Positions 22,641 to 35,000 of a DNA stretch of 64,000 nt are shown piece by piece. A program made the position numbers and the translations under genes. The stretch's first letter is position 1, and every line of letters begins with the position of its first letter. Below the pieces are notes generated by a model, which saw nothing but the letters and a program-made list of their open reading frames with translations, did not search any database and was not told the DNA's origin. The stretch comes from Saccharina japonica (Eukaryota; Sar; Phaeophyceae; Laminariales; Laminariaceae), in NCBI GenBank assembly GCA_008828725.1, contig MEHQ01002289.1, positions 432,641-496,640 of the forward strand. The letters run 5' to 3'.

Positions 22641-25145
22641 ATGGGACATGGACAGACAACAGACAATACAACAGAATGAGAAACAATACAACAAAAACAG
22701 ACTATTAATAAGAATAAAAACGAAAACAGCACACCCAAGCACAACAAAAACACCCTCCAGGCCTCGGCTACGATAGACTCGTTCGTGTGGTATACTCCTG
22801 TACCGGTATCTGACACTCGGACGCGTTTTACGATTGCTATTATTAATAAGTGTACTGCTCTTTTCTCTTTTGGGTGGTGCATGTACCGCGGAAGCCGGCA
22901 TAGAGCCTGGTATTCAGCATGATCAGTATCTTATCACAGCTTAGTATTAATACTATTATATTAATAGTATAGTATGATCAAGTTGATTGTGCGAATACGG
23001 CATGGCATATGACCATGTCATGGTGCGATCACCAGTCAGCAAGACAGCCCGAACGAACCCGAAGGAGCCCGAAGCCTCAAGTGTAGCAAGAAGAGTTTAT
23101 ATACCAATATACCACTCATCATTTGATCTCCTTGCGGTTCTGCAACTATCTCTACTTCATATCATAAGTTAATGTGTATGGTATGCCTCGTTCAGCGATA
23201 ACCCTCGCCCTTCTTCCAACCATTTTCACAAAATATTCACACAACATTCGTTCATTCATACACTGCAAATAGCTCTGCATTCTCTGAAGGGTCCCTAAGA
23301 GGTCCGAACGTCAAAAGTGTCAAAAAGTGTCAAAAAGTTGCGCGCGCCGGAGAGAGATGGCCGGCGGTCCGTCCGTTGCCCAACCACCATATTCTTTCTG
23401 TTCACGAGACAAACGCGAAACGTAAAAATCATCGAAAGTGTATCGTATACGACCCCGATAGCAAAGCATGTTGTTAGTTCTTCACCAGAGCATACGTAGG
23501 CAGACGTTCGGCTGTACGTAGCTACGACGTATGCGCCGTAACTCTTGTGTGTAGATATCATGAGAAGAGTAAAAGCGTTGATGTAAAGTGTTTACTGTCA
23601 TGGAACTCCTGTCTGAGTTGTTTTGTTAGCCCATTCCTGGTACTAGACAATATCAGGCTGCGTTCGATGCGAGTCGACGAGGGAAGGAAAGGCTGAAGTC
23701 TTCTCGCGATAAAAATGCAAGGCAAGAACCGTAGTGGGGGAGGAGGGAGAGGAGCCTACTTTGTGACCCCGGATCTGAGTTACGACTAGGGAGGAGAGAG
23801 AAAGGAAGGGCGAAGATAATAAATGGGATGGACAACAAAAAAAAAAAAAAAAAAAATTGTACTTGATATTTTGTACTACTGTGAATAATATTGATGTTTT
23901 TTGTAATACGAGTACGTACGTATCGTAGGGTATTTTGTATATTTCTCTCGAGGTATTCTTTCGCTTTTAGAGTCTTCGGAGCTTGTCCTGTGACCACATT
24001 CTAGAGTTTTGGCGATGAGATAATGTGAGAACAAGGTCTAATACGTATGTGCCTGCTAACTACATGTACTACTCTGTAATGCTAGTCGCATTATGCTGAG
24101 AGTATCCGCCTTTTCCATTTGCCATATTATTAAGAGTCCACTCGTACATACTATACCTGGTTAGGGTGCAGCTTCTGCTTTTTGCCTCGTCAATTCTCTT
24201 CCACCCGATACCAACCTACACAGAAGAACAGACTCGATCAGTAAGCGAGCGAGTGCACTTGCGAATACGTGCTAACATATATACCATACGTCGTATCATA
24301 CGTTAATTCTTGTTTGTTTTTATTTCACTCTTTGAGGATAATATGTTGTTGTTTTTATTATTTTTTTAGAACACAATTTTTCTTGTTTTTGATGGCGGTG
24401 CTTCAACGCCGTCCTTGCTGCCCACAACCGCCCCCCCCCCCCCCCGTCCGATCGACTTCTCGGGCCCTTAGTCCTTTTTCACTCGGGCCTTTGGGGGTTT
24501 GGGGTTAGAGATCCGTCCCCCGGATCCCTTCGGAGCCCGGAGAACGAAACATAGAATTTCGAGAATACGTAATACGAAGTATATGGTAATAGGTAGTCTA
24601 ATAGTCCAGAAAACAATAAAAAGATTTTAAAGATTTACGTGGCACGTATTACACGTATCATATGATAAATGATACATACACAGCCGAGGGTGGTCGATTT
24701 TTTTTTTTTCGACATCTCACAGAATTTTTTGTTCGTTAGGGGGGGCGGGGGGGGTTACTAAAACCAAGTGAAAAAAATGAAAATAAGGATATATATATTT
24801 TTTCCATTTTCTTTTTTCATCATGTGATCATAACGGTTGCAACGGTTTTCTATTCGGACCTCTGGGGGTGTGGTGTGTCGTTTTATCTTTTTTTCTGGAC
24901 GCCCCCTGACACAGCTGTAACATTTTTACGTACGGACACTGCGCAAGCAGCGGTAGTAGTGCTCACGTGCTCGCGCGGCTTTTGCACCACGCGGTGTCCA
25001 TCAACCAGAGTCCATCGATGTGCATTTGTTTTATCGTCGTGTGTATAATATGGGATCGTAGAGTGGTATTTCTATTTACGACGCTATTAATAGTAGAGGA
25101 GGAAGGAGTGGTCTCGATCTGGCGGAACTCCGCTCCCCCCTCCCC
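22641..25145. other. Non-coding stretch around a SINE-A
   Basis: Besides the SINE-A at 23663-23856 there is a C run at 24430-24447 and AT-rich DNA with TATTAATA and TACCTGGT words. No gene supported. Confidence 0.5.
23663..23856 (+). mobile_element. SINE-A, 5'-truncated, long A tail
   Basis: Starts TTCGATGCGAGTCGACG and ends with a 20-bp class A run. Nearly identical by eye to the body of the copy in LINE-C at 39.2 kb, so probably a recent insertion. Confidence 0.88.
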
Positions 25146-25646
25146 TATATTTATAGGTTGGGTTGGCGTCGGTTGGCAACGACGCTGTAAAACACGCCAC
25201 TCGCTGCGTGAGCTAGACAACCAGGGTGCCGTTTTTTTTTTGTTTTTTTTTGGCAGTCACCAAAGCTGGCGGTCGAGTAGATCATTTGTGCGGGGTGGAG
25301 AACCTTTGTTCCGCACAAGGGGAATGGTCGTATCACGTAGTGTTAATATGGTAAGGCATTCGCGAGGCAGTTACATAGTAAAACCCATTGCTGTCTCCGG
25401 AAGTGGCCACACCAGAAATTAAATTAACTCATTGAAGCTGTCGTCCATATGCAAGTCCGCCTCAGAGGCGGTTCTTAGCAGGATGCAGCTCACCCTCCAT
25501 GCGACTCGCCCAATACCTCACGGCGCTTCGCGCTTGGTGCAAGCAATGTCTGCCTGGTTGGTGAAAATCCAACGTGCTCCGTCCCGGCATTGTAGGGATG
25601 CGAGGGTCTATGGTCATATGACTACGGCCGTGCACGACATGAGTAC

Positions 25647-25680
<34 letters not shown>
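25146..25680 (+). mobile_element. SINE-C, longest copy, poly(C)-tailed
   Basis: Non-coding element of about 535 bp found again in inverted orientation at 33927-34444 at very high identity by eye. It has an internal T run (25230-25250), a perfect short palindrome (CCGCCTCAGAGGCGG), and ends GGTCTATGGTCATATGACTA, then GACATGAGTACA and about 33 C. Its last about 55 bp before the C run closely match the LINE-C 3' end. I infer a non-autonomous partner of LINE-C. The left boundary is set only by where the two copies stop matching. Confidence 0.75.
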
Positions 25681-25685
<5 letters not shown>

Positions 25686-25956
25686 ATTCTCCCGAGATAC
25701 GCGTCTGTCCTTTTCTAGTTCTTTGTTTCTTTTTGTATTCACGGTGCGTCGATTTGTCCGACCAAGTACCTGAACCAAACCTCTCCCCCTTATCGTATAC
25801 CTGGTATATATTTTGTACGTACGTAACACGTAAACATTTTAGGGGGGGGTTTCGTAATGTATTCAGGCGCTACTGACGCGGACCTACGTATATATTATAA
25901 CAGGTATAGTACAGAGCAAAATGTCATGTCTTGTGTTCTGTTCTCCCTTTTACTCA

Positions 25957-26167
25957 GGGCCGTTATTATTGGAGAGCTTTTTCCATTTTTTCCACATAAA
26001 CAGGAAAAACAGGAAATATGTCCATATTTGGGAAAATGTAATACCAGGAAAGTTAATTTTCAAAATATGGAAAACAAAAACAGTAAAATCTGCCAACAAA
26101 AAAAATCGCGAAAAAAAATGGATAATGTGGAATATTATTACAAAAAGTCGTTCGATAATAACGACCC
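25957..26167. mobile_element. MITE related to the TTA family
   Basis: Begins GGGCCGTTATTATTGGAGAG and ends CGTTCGATAATAACGACCC. The AT-rich centre with GGAAA/TTTCC words resembles the 3.9-kb element. The target duplication is not clear (TCA and TTA). Confidence 0.6.
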
Positions 26168-27543
26168 TTACAACCAGTGGTACAGAAAATGTATGGGTGG
26201 CCTGTGGTAGAGCATGTTGGCACGTTGACGTCATGCGCGCGCTCACCCTTTCTGTCTGAGTTCACATTTTTATCCATTCGAAACGCCTGCTTGTACTGAA
26301 CGTGAAATCGGACGTAAAAAAACTACCAGGTAACTGGTATACACTATTGGCAGAGGACGAATCATAACATAACATTGAAAGCCAAAACTGAGCTCGTATT
26401 CGTAGCTGTAAGATTGAAAAATTCTTGGAAAGTAATCTTTGCAAGCTACTTGGATATGGTGTCTGCGTTCGGTATACTGCTTTCTCCTTTGGCGAGCGTC
26501 CAGCTATTCCACCTACTATTGTTGACGGCGATGTCCGCATGTGACAGTGTGGTAGACGTGCTGCTCCAGAGGCGTTTGACGCGAGCCGCTGTGAGGCGTG
26601 CTCGCGTCAGCTTCGCTCAGAAGAAATGCATGATGTTGAAAAGGTGGCGCTCTCTTGTCCAATATGAAATAAGACGAAATAAAATATCAGACAGAGCTGA
26701 GAAAAGGTTGGTTATGAGCTTGGTGGGCGCGACCAGCCTCGACACGCTCGGCTCTACCGGGTCGTTCTACTAACCGACTCACAGCAAAACGTTCCTCGGA
26801 TGCTTGCTCGTGACCGTTCAGCGTCGAACAGCTTCTACTTGCCCCGCACATTTTTTTTAATGTTGCTATTCGTATTTCGCCGCATATCCATGGCTGTACT
26901 GATGTACTGATTCCTGATTCCAAGTACTATTCGTACGTACATGACTGAGTACACCCTTACTTCAATAGTACTCCATGTTATTGAGTATTGACTAGATAGA
27001 GAGACTCGTACATGCACCTACTAGTATGCCTGTTACATAATGCGACATTGTTCCCGATCAGCGACTCAGTAGGCTACGGTACTGGTTACGGCTGCTTTAA
27101 AGTACCTGCATCAACAAATATGATATGTAGCACAGCCCGTCTTACGCTTACGCGGCTGCCGCAGGACTGAAGTTGGTTGTATATTGGGGAGAGGGCAGGG
27201 AAGTATCGGCCCTTGTTTTTAGTTGTGTGTTTTGGCTCGCGGGCGTAATGACGTGGGACCAGTTCTTAAGGGGTCAAGTCGGGAACTATTTCTGCTCGAA
27301 GAACACAAAAGCTCTTGAGGCGGGAAAGGGAATGGGTCACGATTGTAATACGTGGAGTTGACGTGAGTTAGATGACAGGGGCAATAAAATAAAAAACGCC
27401 CCGTCCGCTCACGCCAGCAAATCCATATTTCGTACCGATTCGAAAACGATGTTACTTCGGTGGCCTCAGGCTCCCCTCTGTAGATAGTACACAGAAAATA
27501 AAGAGACTGGGAAACAACACGAAGATAAAAATACTAAAAATAC

Positions 27544-27722
27544 TGCAGTACAGGACACCTATTAATAATAAGAAACAGGAGATTTTGTTCCAGGTTGGAT
27601 TTCTTGAGGGGGTGCTTTCTACACTAATTTCAAGATAACGACTCCCGCATTTCTTATTCCCCTCTAAATGTCAGCCTGGCTTTCTTATTGCCCTGTTTCT
27701 TGTTAGGTGTCCTGTACTGTAT
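27544..27722. mobile_element. MITE with 30-bp inverted ends
   Basis: Left end CAGTACAGGACACCTATTAA then GAAACAGG; right end CCTGTTTC then TTAGGTGTCCTGTACTG, its complement. The middle has no reading frame of note. No clear target duplication. Confidence 0.65.
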
Positions 27723-28025
27723 ACCTGTACAAACTACACATCACACCTCTTACCAGGGTAATGTACTGTACATGTAAATTTGATGTTTCACGCGCAGGGT
27801 GGTGTACTACGGCTGTCCTGCACGAGTATCGTAGAAACACAATCAGATCGATTCAACTGACGTCAACGTTATTCCCATGTGAAGGTTGGAGGGTCGGGAG
27901 TGTTGTACTTGAGCTCACATCGCTCACCCGCTGCTTGGAGCATGATGCAGACCGCTCTGAGAGAGCGATTGCCGCGCCATTTCTTTGTAATCGGGATTTC
28001 TCCTCACTGTCGCGGAGGCGTTCCA

Positions 28026-28352
28026 TATGTGCGGTGGGCTAGCAGGTAACCACGAAGCCTGTAAGCGTCAAGAAAGCGAGTTCGAGCCCCGCCGAGTGCA
28101 TGCTCTTAGGCACTTTTTCTCGCAAAAAATATCTTGACTAGCAGAAAGCGCGAGAGCGTGAGTTAGCAAAATTCGATGAAAGTCGACGAGCGTTGGGAAG
28201 GCTGAACCCTCTGCGCGATAAAAATGAAGGCAAGAACCGTAGTGAGGAGCCTACTTTGTGACCCCGGATCTGAGTTATTACGACTAGGGAGGGAGAGGCG
28301 GAAGTGCGAAGATAATAAATGGGATGGAAAAAAATAAATAAAAAATAAATAC
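28026..28352 (+). mobile_element. SINE-A, diverged full-length copy
   Basis: tRNA-like head (GGTGGGCTAGCAGGTAACC, B box GAGTTCGAGCCCCG), body with GCGATAAAAATGAAGGCAAG and GACCCCGGATCTGAGTTATT, and an A-rich tail with AAATA units. Shares GTAACCACGAAGCCTGTA with the 30.7-kb copy, suggesting a subfamily with a different tRNA-like head. Confidence 0.85.
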
Positions 28353-28771
28353 ATAAATACCCGATTTGAGAGCAAAAGGACGAGAACAAGTAAAATCGCT
28401 CTTTTATCTGTACAATTTCCGTGCCAAGCCAAACAATCGCTCATAACTCCGTTCTATCTCACGTCGAGAGCTCTCAAGTCGGGTACACCACACCGTGTTA
28501 CAAGGTCCCCCTTCGGGGTTGTGGTTGACTTGAAACCCCGGGAGTGTCGCAAAAGCTGAAAACGGGAGAACACAGCAGGCGTTCGTTCCCCTCGCACCAG
28601 TTATACATAATAGTGGTATATTCGAAAAACGTACGTAAAACAAAAAAAAAACTCTTGAAAGCCAAAGAAAAAAGAAGTAACAGCCGAGCAACTAACCGGG
28701 CAAGTAGCAGCGACTTCGTAAAAGCCCAAACGAGTTAATAGTTACTGTACTGTTGTAGTTCTCACGTAATT

Positions 28772-28928
28772 CAATAGACTTTGGCGAGAACAAACATCGA
28801 TGTCTAAAGTTTTGTGACCACAGAACTGGTATCTCTCTACGTAGGATGAAGAATCGGCACAGACACTGAGTGTGCTGGATGTCGACGGGTAGAAAGGACG
28901 GTTTAATGTGAAGAACACACACATACAA
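28772..28928 (-). repeat. R3 repeat, 5' half
   Basis: Minus-strand copy: GTTTTGTGACCACAGAACTG, GATGAAGAATCGGCACAGAC, GGATGTCGACGGGTAGAAA, GTGAAGAACACACAC. Confidence 0.65.
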
Positions 28929-29822
28929 TACGAGTGTCTATTTAGTACCAGGTATTTAGTAATCTATGGTGCTATTTTTTACTTACGAGGGTTTCGACTA
29001 TTTTATCTACGAAAGGTTCTCGACAAGGCTCGTGCGTTTTGTCGTGCTCACATGGTTCGTTAATTGCCGATGGGACGGCGATGTGCTTTGTTTTGGTTGC
29101 CTTCAGCTTTTGCTGGCGACAGTCATGATGTCATCTGGATGATGTGGTAGCACGGCAAGACGCCTTGTCGGAATCAATGTTCATTTTCAAAACTATTTTC
29201 AATCTATTGGAAAAGGGACGGGCGTAGCCCTCAACATTGGTTGATTGAAATTGGGGTGACGGTGAAGGTCATAGAAGGGAGGCGGCAATTTTTACTTTTT
29301 ACCCCTTGACCGACGGTGTCAAGGAAAATGCCTTGACGGGCGTTCCTTGACGGCAAAATCCGGGGACAAGGAGTAAAACTCCCCGTTTTTGTTTAAACCC
29401 CTAGCCATGTTATTGAAACCTGCTTTTTATTTGTATTTGTGACTGGGATGAGTGTCTTATATGTCTGCCTCGGTCGAAGCTGCTTCTGCGCTGTGCTGGT
29501 GCGCTCTGGTGCTGGCACGCAGTAGGAAGCGCACAACGTAAGTAAATAAATAGGGGTTTGCACATTACAAATGAAACGTTTGTTCTACGCGGGGACAGGG
29601 GAGAATTCGTCCAGAGGGATGGCAGTGTCTTGACAAACGCCCTTGACTGACTGTTTGACGGTTGCCCCGTCTCCTGACATCTGTGGTTAGGGTCAGTTAC
29701 GTGATAACGTGTATAATACCAGAGGTATAAAACAATAGGGGGGTTGATAAATGTTTGTTCTGTGTTTTTGGAGAGGGGGTTGTGATTTGTTTATTTCGCA
29801 CAAGAGGGATGGATGCTATATG

Positions 29823-30138
29823 AGGACCCGGCTGCACCACCTTGCCACCATGCTCGCCACTCGCCACCTACCAAAAAAAAATTAGCTGCAAATTCTTGCA
29901 TCGTACTTGTCTTGGATGCCTGCTGCCTAGACCGGTACTTGCTTCGTACTGCTGTCGTCGGATGGTTGTATAATAATAAAATAAGAACCCGGCTGCACCA
30001 CCATGCTCGCCACTCGCCACCCACCAAAAAAAAATTAGCTGCAAATTCTTGCATCGTACTTGTCTTGGATGCCTGCTGCCTAGACCGGTACTTGCTTCGT
30101 ACTGCTGTCGTCGGATGGTTGTATAATATAATAATATT
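29823..30138. repeat. Tandem duplication, two units of 161 bp
   Basis: Units start at GACCCGGCTGCACCACC (29825) and AACCCGGCTGCACCACC (29986) and are almost identical through CTTGTCTTGGATGCCTGCTG to GTCGGATGGTTGTATAATA. The first has an extra TTGCCACCA-type block near its start. Confidence 0.85.
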
Positions 30139-30689
30139 CATAGTCTACTCTATACATCAACCTACGGATGGGTATTGCCGGTAAATGAGCGTTTTCTCGT
30201 GACGCGCGTTGTTTGTTGTCCGGGCATATATATGATATATGATGGACTTCCGCAGCTTTCGACACAGTTACGCAGTAGGTATATATGTATAAATAGCGGC
30301 CCAAAAACCAAGTACGTACGAGTATAAGAGCGACCTAATCAAGTACCTGGTGGGAAGAAGAGAGCTTGCAGCATTGAAAAGGTCTTCGTTTTTCTACTTC
30401 TGTACATCAGGGTTAGGGTCAGGCCTAAATCTGACTCTTATTCTGACTCTAAAATTACACGTGTTTGTACACAACACGCGAGCGCGATCTTGAGAGACGG
30501 GAGTTATGCTGAGCGAGTTGCTGAGCGAGTGTCGTTCATGTGATTTCCCTGATTTCCCTACAGTACATACATGTCGTTCATCTGATTTCCCTACCTCGCA
30601 GTTCGGACCCCCGCCCATCCCGACCCCAGGCCCGGGCTGCTTCTTGTGGCCGATACACCTGTTATCTTCATTTATGTATATGCGTACAG

Positions 30690-31030
30690 CCGGTCGCCCC
30701 GGTGGTCTAACTGGTAGCCACGAAGCCTGTAGGGCCGGATGTCGAGGGTTCGATTCTCCCCATGGAGGTTTTTATTCTCAAATGACACCGACTGCTGTCG
30801 AGAGCGCATATTATAGCGTGGGTAAGCAAAAATCGACGAAAGTTGACGAGGGAAGAAAGTGCTGAAATCTTCTCGCGATAAAAAACCAAGGCAAAAACCG
30901 TAGTGGGGGAGGAGGGAGAGGAGCCTACTTCGTGACCCCGGATCTGAGTTACGACTAGGGAGGGAGAAAGACGGAAGTGCGAAGATAATGAATGGGATGG
31001 GGAAAAAAAAACAAACAAAAAAACAACAAA
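30690..31030 (+). mobile_element. SINE-A, full length
   Basis: Head CGGTCGCCCCGGTGGTCTAA with B box GGGTTCGATTCTCC, the family body, and tail GAATGGGATGGGG then A. The head resembles the 28.0-kb copy (CCACGAAGCCTGTA). Confidence 0.88.
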
Positions 31031-32092
31031 ACACACATATACGCATATATACATACTGACTGTAGTATTGTTATTATGTTATATTATTGTTATGTTAAAC
31101 ATATTATTGTTATTGTTTTATTTGTTACTGTTTGTTATTATCCTTGCCATCCGACAATATGTCGTAGCATTGATGTGTAGCATGACCTTCGACATTGATG
31201 ACTCAGCACGCGTATTATTTTCTCTATGTATCATATTCATATCATCTGTACGGCCGCACGCGTATATAGTATATATATAGGGCACATTTGTTTCTCTCTC
31301 TCTTAAGCCCAATGGGATCAATCTACGAACAGCAGTAGTTCTGGATCAACCTACTGCCTGTTGTATATCCTATTATCCTATTCCTTGAATCTTGAGCAAA
31401 TGTTTCCAACGCAACAACTTATTTGCTTGCTCGCCCGTCGAGCGAACGGCACTCTGCACTCCGCGAAACGTCCCGAGTTTCTTGAGATCCTCAACCCACC
31501 ACCTGCTGTGCCTCGCCCCCTATGCGGCCCAACATCTGTGTGGTGTTGTACAACATGTAATATACGAGAAGACCAAAATTAATCTATCAGACCACTACAC
31601 CGCCAAAAACATACAATATCTGGTATGAATATATACCTGGTATATATTATACATCTTTACGTATAATATGAATATGTATATACATAAGATGCACATAATA
31701 CCGTGTAGTACCAGGTGCGATACCTTTGGAATCTTGAAGAGACAAAATCGCTAAATAATCCGCGTAAAAAAACTCATCTGGTACCAGGTACAGCCAGTAC
31801 CCCTTGAAATTTGAAGAGAGAATATCGGATGCTGCCCCCGAAACCTATTTTAGTAACTACAGCATATGAATATTAATAAATAACTAACTGTGACCGGTGA
31901 TCGGGCGCTTTTTCGCGTTTTTTTTATGTGTATGCAGGCGTTCTTCCCGAGGGGGGGGGGTTGGGAAAGGAAGGAGGCGAAGAGCACGAGCTTCGATATT
32001 TTAAAGGGGGTGCATAGCGGCGGGAACAGGGCTCGGACCGACCGACCAGGCTACCGACAGTTCGCGTTTCACAGCGCTTGCGGGGGAGAACA

Positions 32093-35000
32093 ATGAGGCC
32101 GGGGAGAACTGGGCAAAGAGGCGGTGGCACCGGGGGGGGAGGGGGTAAGAATGGAAGCGGGGCGAACGGGGCTGTTGAAGGCGACTCCTTCGTCCAGCGC
32201 ATCTCGGACTGGTTCATGACCTGGAAAGTGCGGCCTGATGTGGTGCTGCGAGGGCGACACGAGAACAAGAGCAAGGGCGCGCTCAGCGCTTTCTGGCAGG
32301 CAAGGGCAGACAATATTGTTTTAGCATTAGGGGATGAGAGGGGGGGGAGGGGGGGCGGGGGGCGGCGTACTCATTCGTTGCCTGCCTTTGTCACATTTGT
32401 CCAATGTTGACCACGCATCCCTTTTGAGACGGATCACCGTTCCTACTCCTAATACGTGCTGGTACGTAGAGACACCTCGAACGATTGGAGGGGGTTGCTT
32501 AGTTGTATACCACTTACAAGGTATTTCATCAAATGGTTGATACACACTACGTAACACTTTTAATACTGCGTGTACGAGACGACTATATAACTAACCTTAA
32601 CCCTAATAACCCTAAGCCAATCAGACCAGCCCTAACTCTAACGCTAAGCCAATCATACCAACCCTAACTCTGACTCTAAGCCAATCACACCAACCCTAAC
32701 TCTGACCCTATAGACCAATCAGACCAACCCTAACTCTGACCCTAAGCCAATCAGACCGAACGTCGAAAAAGGGGTAAACTCTACTTAACGATTGGGCGCT
32801 CATCACGTTTGTCCCGTGCAATATGATACTTGTTACATGTGTATCACTATGATACTGTGCATTTGTACATACGACCGTGTTACATAAACGTTTTGCTCAA
32901 CTTTGTACGTATGTCGTGAATAAGCTTAACTTTTTTTTATTTTCCGGTAGTCGAGAACGATGCATTCGGCGGAAACAAAAAACTTGCACCGCTGAAGAAA
33001 ACTTTGAAGTTTTTCGGGAAAAACAGAAAAGAGGCTACGTATAGAGGTTTAGGCGGCCGCACCGCAGGCGCACCCCTTGACCCGTGCCACCACTTCCGAC
33101 CCCACAAGACTGACCGGGGTCGTCCCCAAGGCCATATTCACAGATTCCCAGGCATACCAATCGCAGAAAGCGCGGCAGGTTTCTTGTCCCTCTTGGTCGA
33201 GTCGACAGAGATGACTTTCCGACGCATAATATATAGCCGAGCGACTCTTCTCGCTAAGCGCGCCGAGGGCAGTAAGGGATGATCTTGTCGCGTTGGGCGT
33301 TGTCCCTCGAAAAGTTGCTGATGGATTCACAACTCGACGCACGGACACCTGCCTACATTTCAGGCCGGCTCAAGTTGAATCACCACGCGCACTATTTCCG
33401 CGAGCGCGTCTGGTGTACGAGTAGGGATGGCTCTGTGTTGGGTGGACGATTAGTTTAACGAGTTATATAGCTTATGCTGTCTGCGTCAAAAAACTCATCT
33501 CTCCGGTTTTTCTGCGTCAAAACCCGAAATTTCAGGAAAACTGAAATGAAGTATTTATACTTACAGGAACCCCTCTCTGTTTTTGCCTTTTCTGGTCACC
33601 GTCTATATCTCTTATTAAATACCAGTGTGTAGGATAGCGATCGTTTTATTGCTATTATTTAGTGTGCTTTACTTCTCCGTGTAACCTTCGTCTATTTTCT
33701 TACATCTCCAACACATCCCGTTATTTCTTGTACATTTCCACGTTGTGATTGACCACGCATCCCTTGGGGGGGCGCGAAGCGCCGTGAGGTATTGGGCGAG
33801 TCGCATGAAGGGTGGGCTGCATCCTGCTAAGAACCGCCTCTGAGGCGGACTTGCATATGGACGACAGCTTCAATGAGTTAATTTAATTTCTGGTGTGGCC
33901 ACTTCCTGAGACAGCAATGGGTTTTAGGGGGGGGGGGGTGTACTCATGTTGTGCACGGCCGTAGTCATATGACCATAGACCCTCGCATCCCTACAATGCC
34001 GGGACGGAGCGCGTTGGGTTTTCACCAACCAGGCAGACATTGCTTGCACCAAGCGCGAAACGCCATGAGGTATTGGGCGAGTCGCATGGAGGGTGAGCTG
34101 CATCCTGCTAAGAACCGCCTCTGAGGCGGACTTGCATATGGACGACAGCCTCCAATGAGTTAATTTAATTTCTGGTGTGGCCACTTCCGGAGACAGCAAT
34201 GGGTTTTACTATGTAACTGCCTCGCGGATGCCTTACCATATTAACACTACGTGATACGACCATTCCCCTTGTGCGGAACAAAGGTTCTCCACCCCGCACA
34301 AATGATCTACTCGACCGCCAGCTTTGGTGACCGCCAAAAAAAAAAAAAAAAAAAAACGGCACCCTGGTTGTCTAGCTCACGCAGCGAGTGGCGTGTTTTA
34401 CAGCGTCGTTGCCAACCGACGCCAACCCAACCTATAAATATTTCATATATTTTGAGGGGGGGGGGGGCTGTTTGTTAGCAGTGGTTTGTAGACTGGAACC
34501 GATGTCTTTCTAGACTCTACACCAGTGAGATCACGTTTTGTGGCTGCTCGGAAATCAGTCACTACTGTCGGTTACATTTTTGTTTTTGGTATTTGATGGT
34601 GACTACAAGAGACTTGAAAGGCCTCAGTGTCAGATTCGTATCAGTACCTGGTATGATACGTACATAGTATTTTCTGGTGTTGATATATAAATAGTAACCT
34701 CCTGCGTGTCGGAGTGTACGTGGACACCTATTAATAGCTGTGTTATGGGGTATGGGAGCTCGCGTTTGTTTGTGACACACCTCCGGCCTGCAGGCGGAAA
34801 TCGGGACACGGACAAGACTTGAGTTTTGTCTCCCAGATGGGCGCTAACTTGATCCCGTACTGTATAATATGACAGGAAGACCATATTGGTACGAAATAAT
34901 ACTTGATCCCTACTACAGTTAGTATCGTAAGACAGGAAGGCAGTATTATTAATAAGACTGCCTGCAGGAGTCTCCGTCGAGGATTCCCGGAGACCGGAGA

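Larger units (their letters stand above)
26170..32092. other. Non-coding stretch with mobile elements
   Basis: Contains the MITE at 27.5 kb, SINE-A at 28.0 and 30.7 kb, R3 at 28.8 kb and the 161-bp duplication. At 29290-29360 the word CCTTGAC(C/G)G repeats several times. A 132-codon frame at 26375 has no ATG at its start and no recognisable family. Confidence 0.5.

Noticed and set aside
26375..26773. 132-codon frame, Arg/Leu rich
   Set aside because: No ATG at the start, no recognisable family, no splice context; could be chance.
33049..33348. 99-codon minus-strand frame
   Set aside because: Considered as a retroelement fragment, but no motif could be matched.
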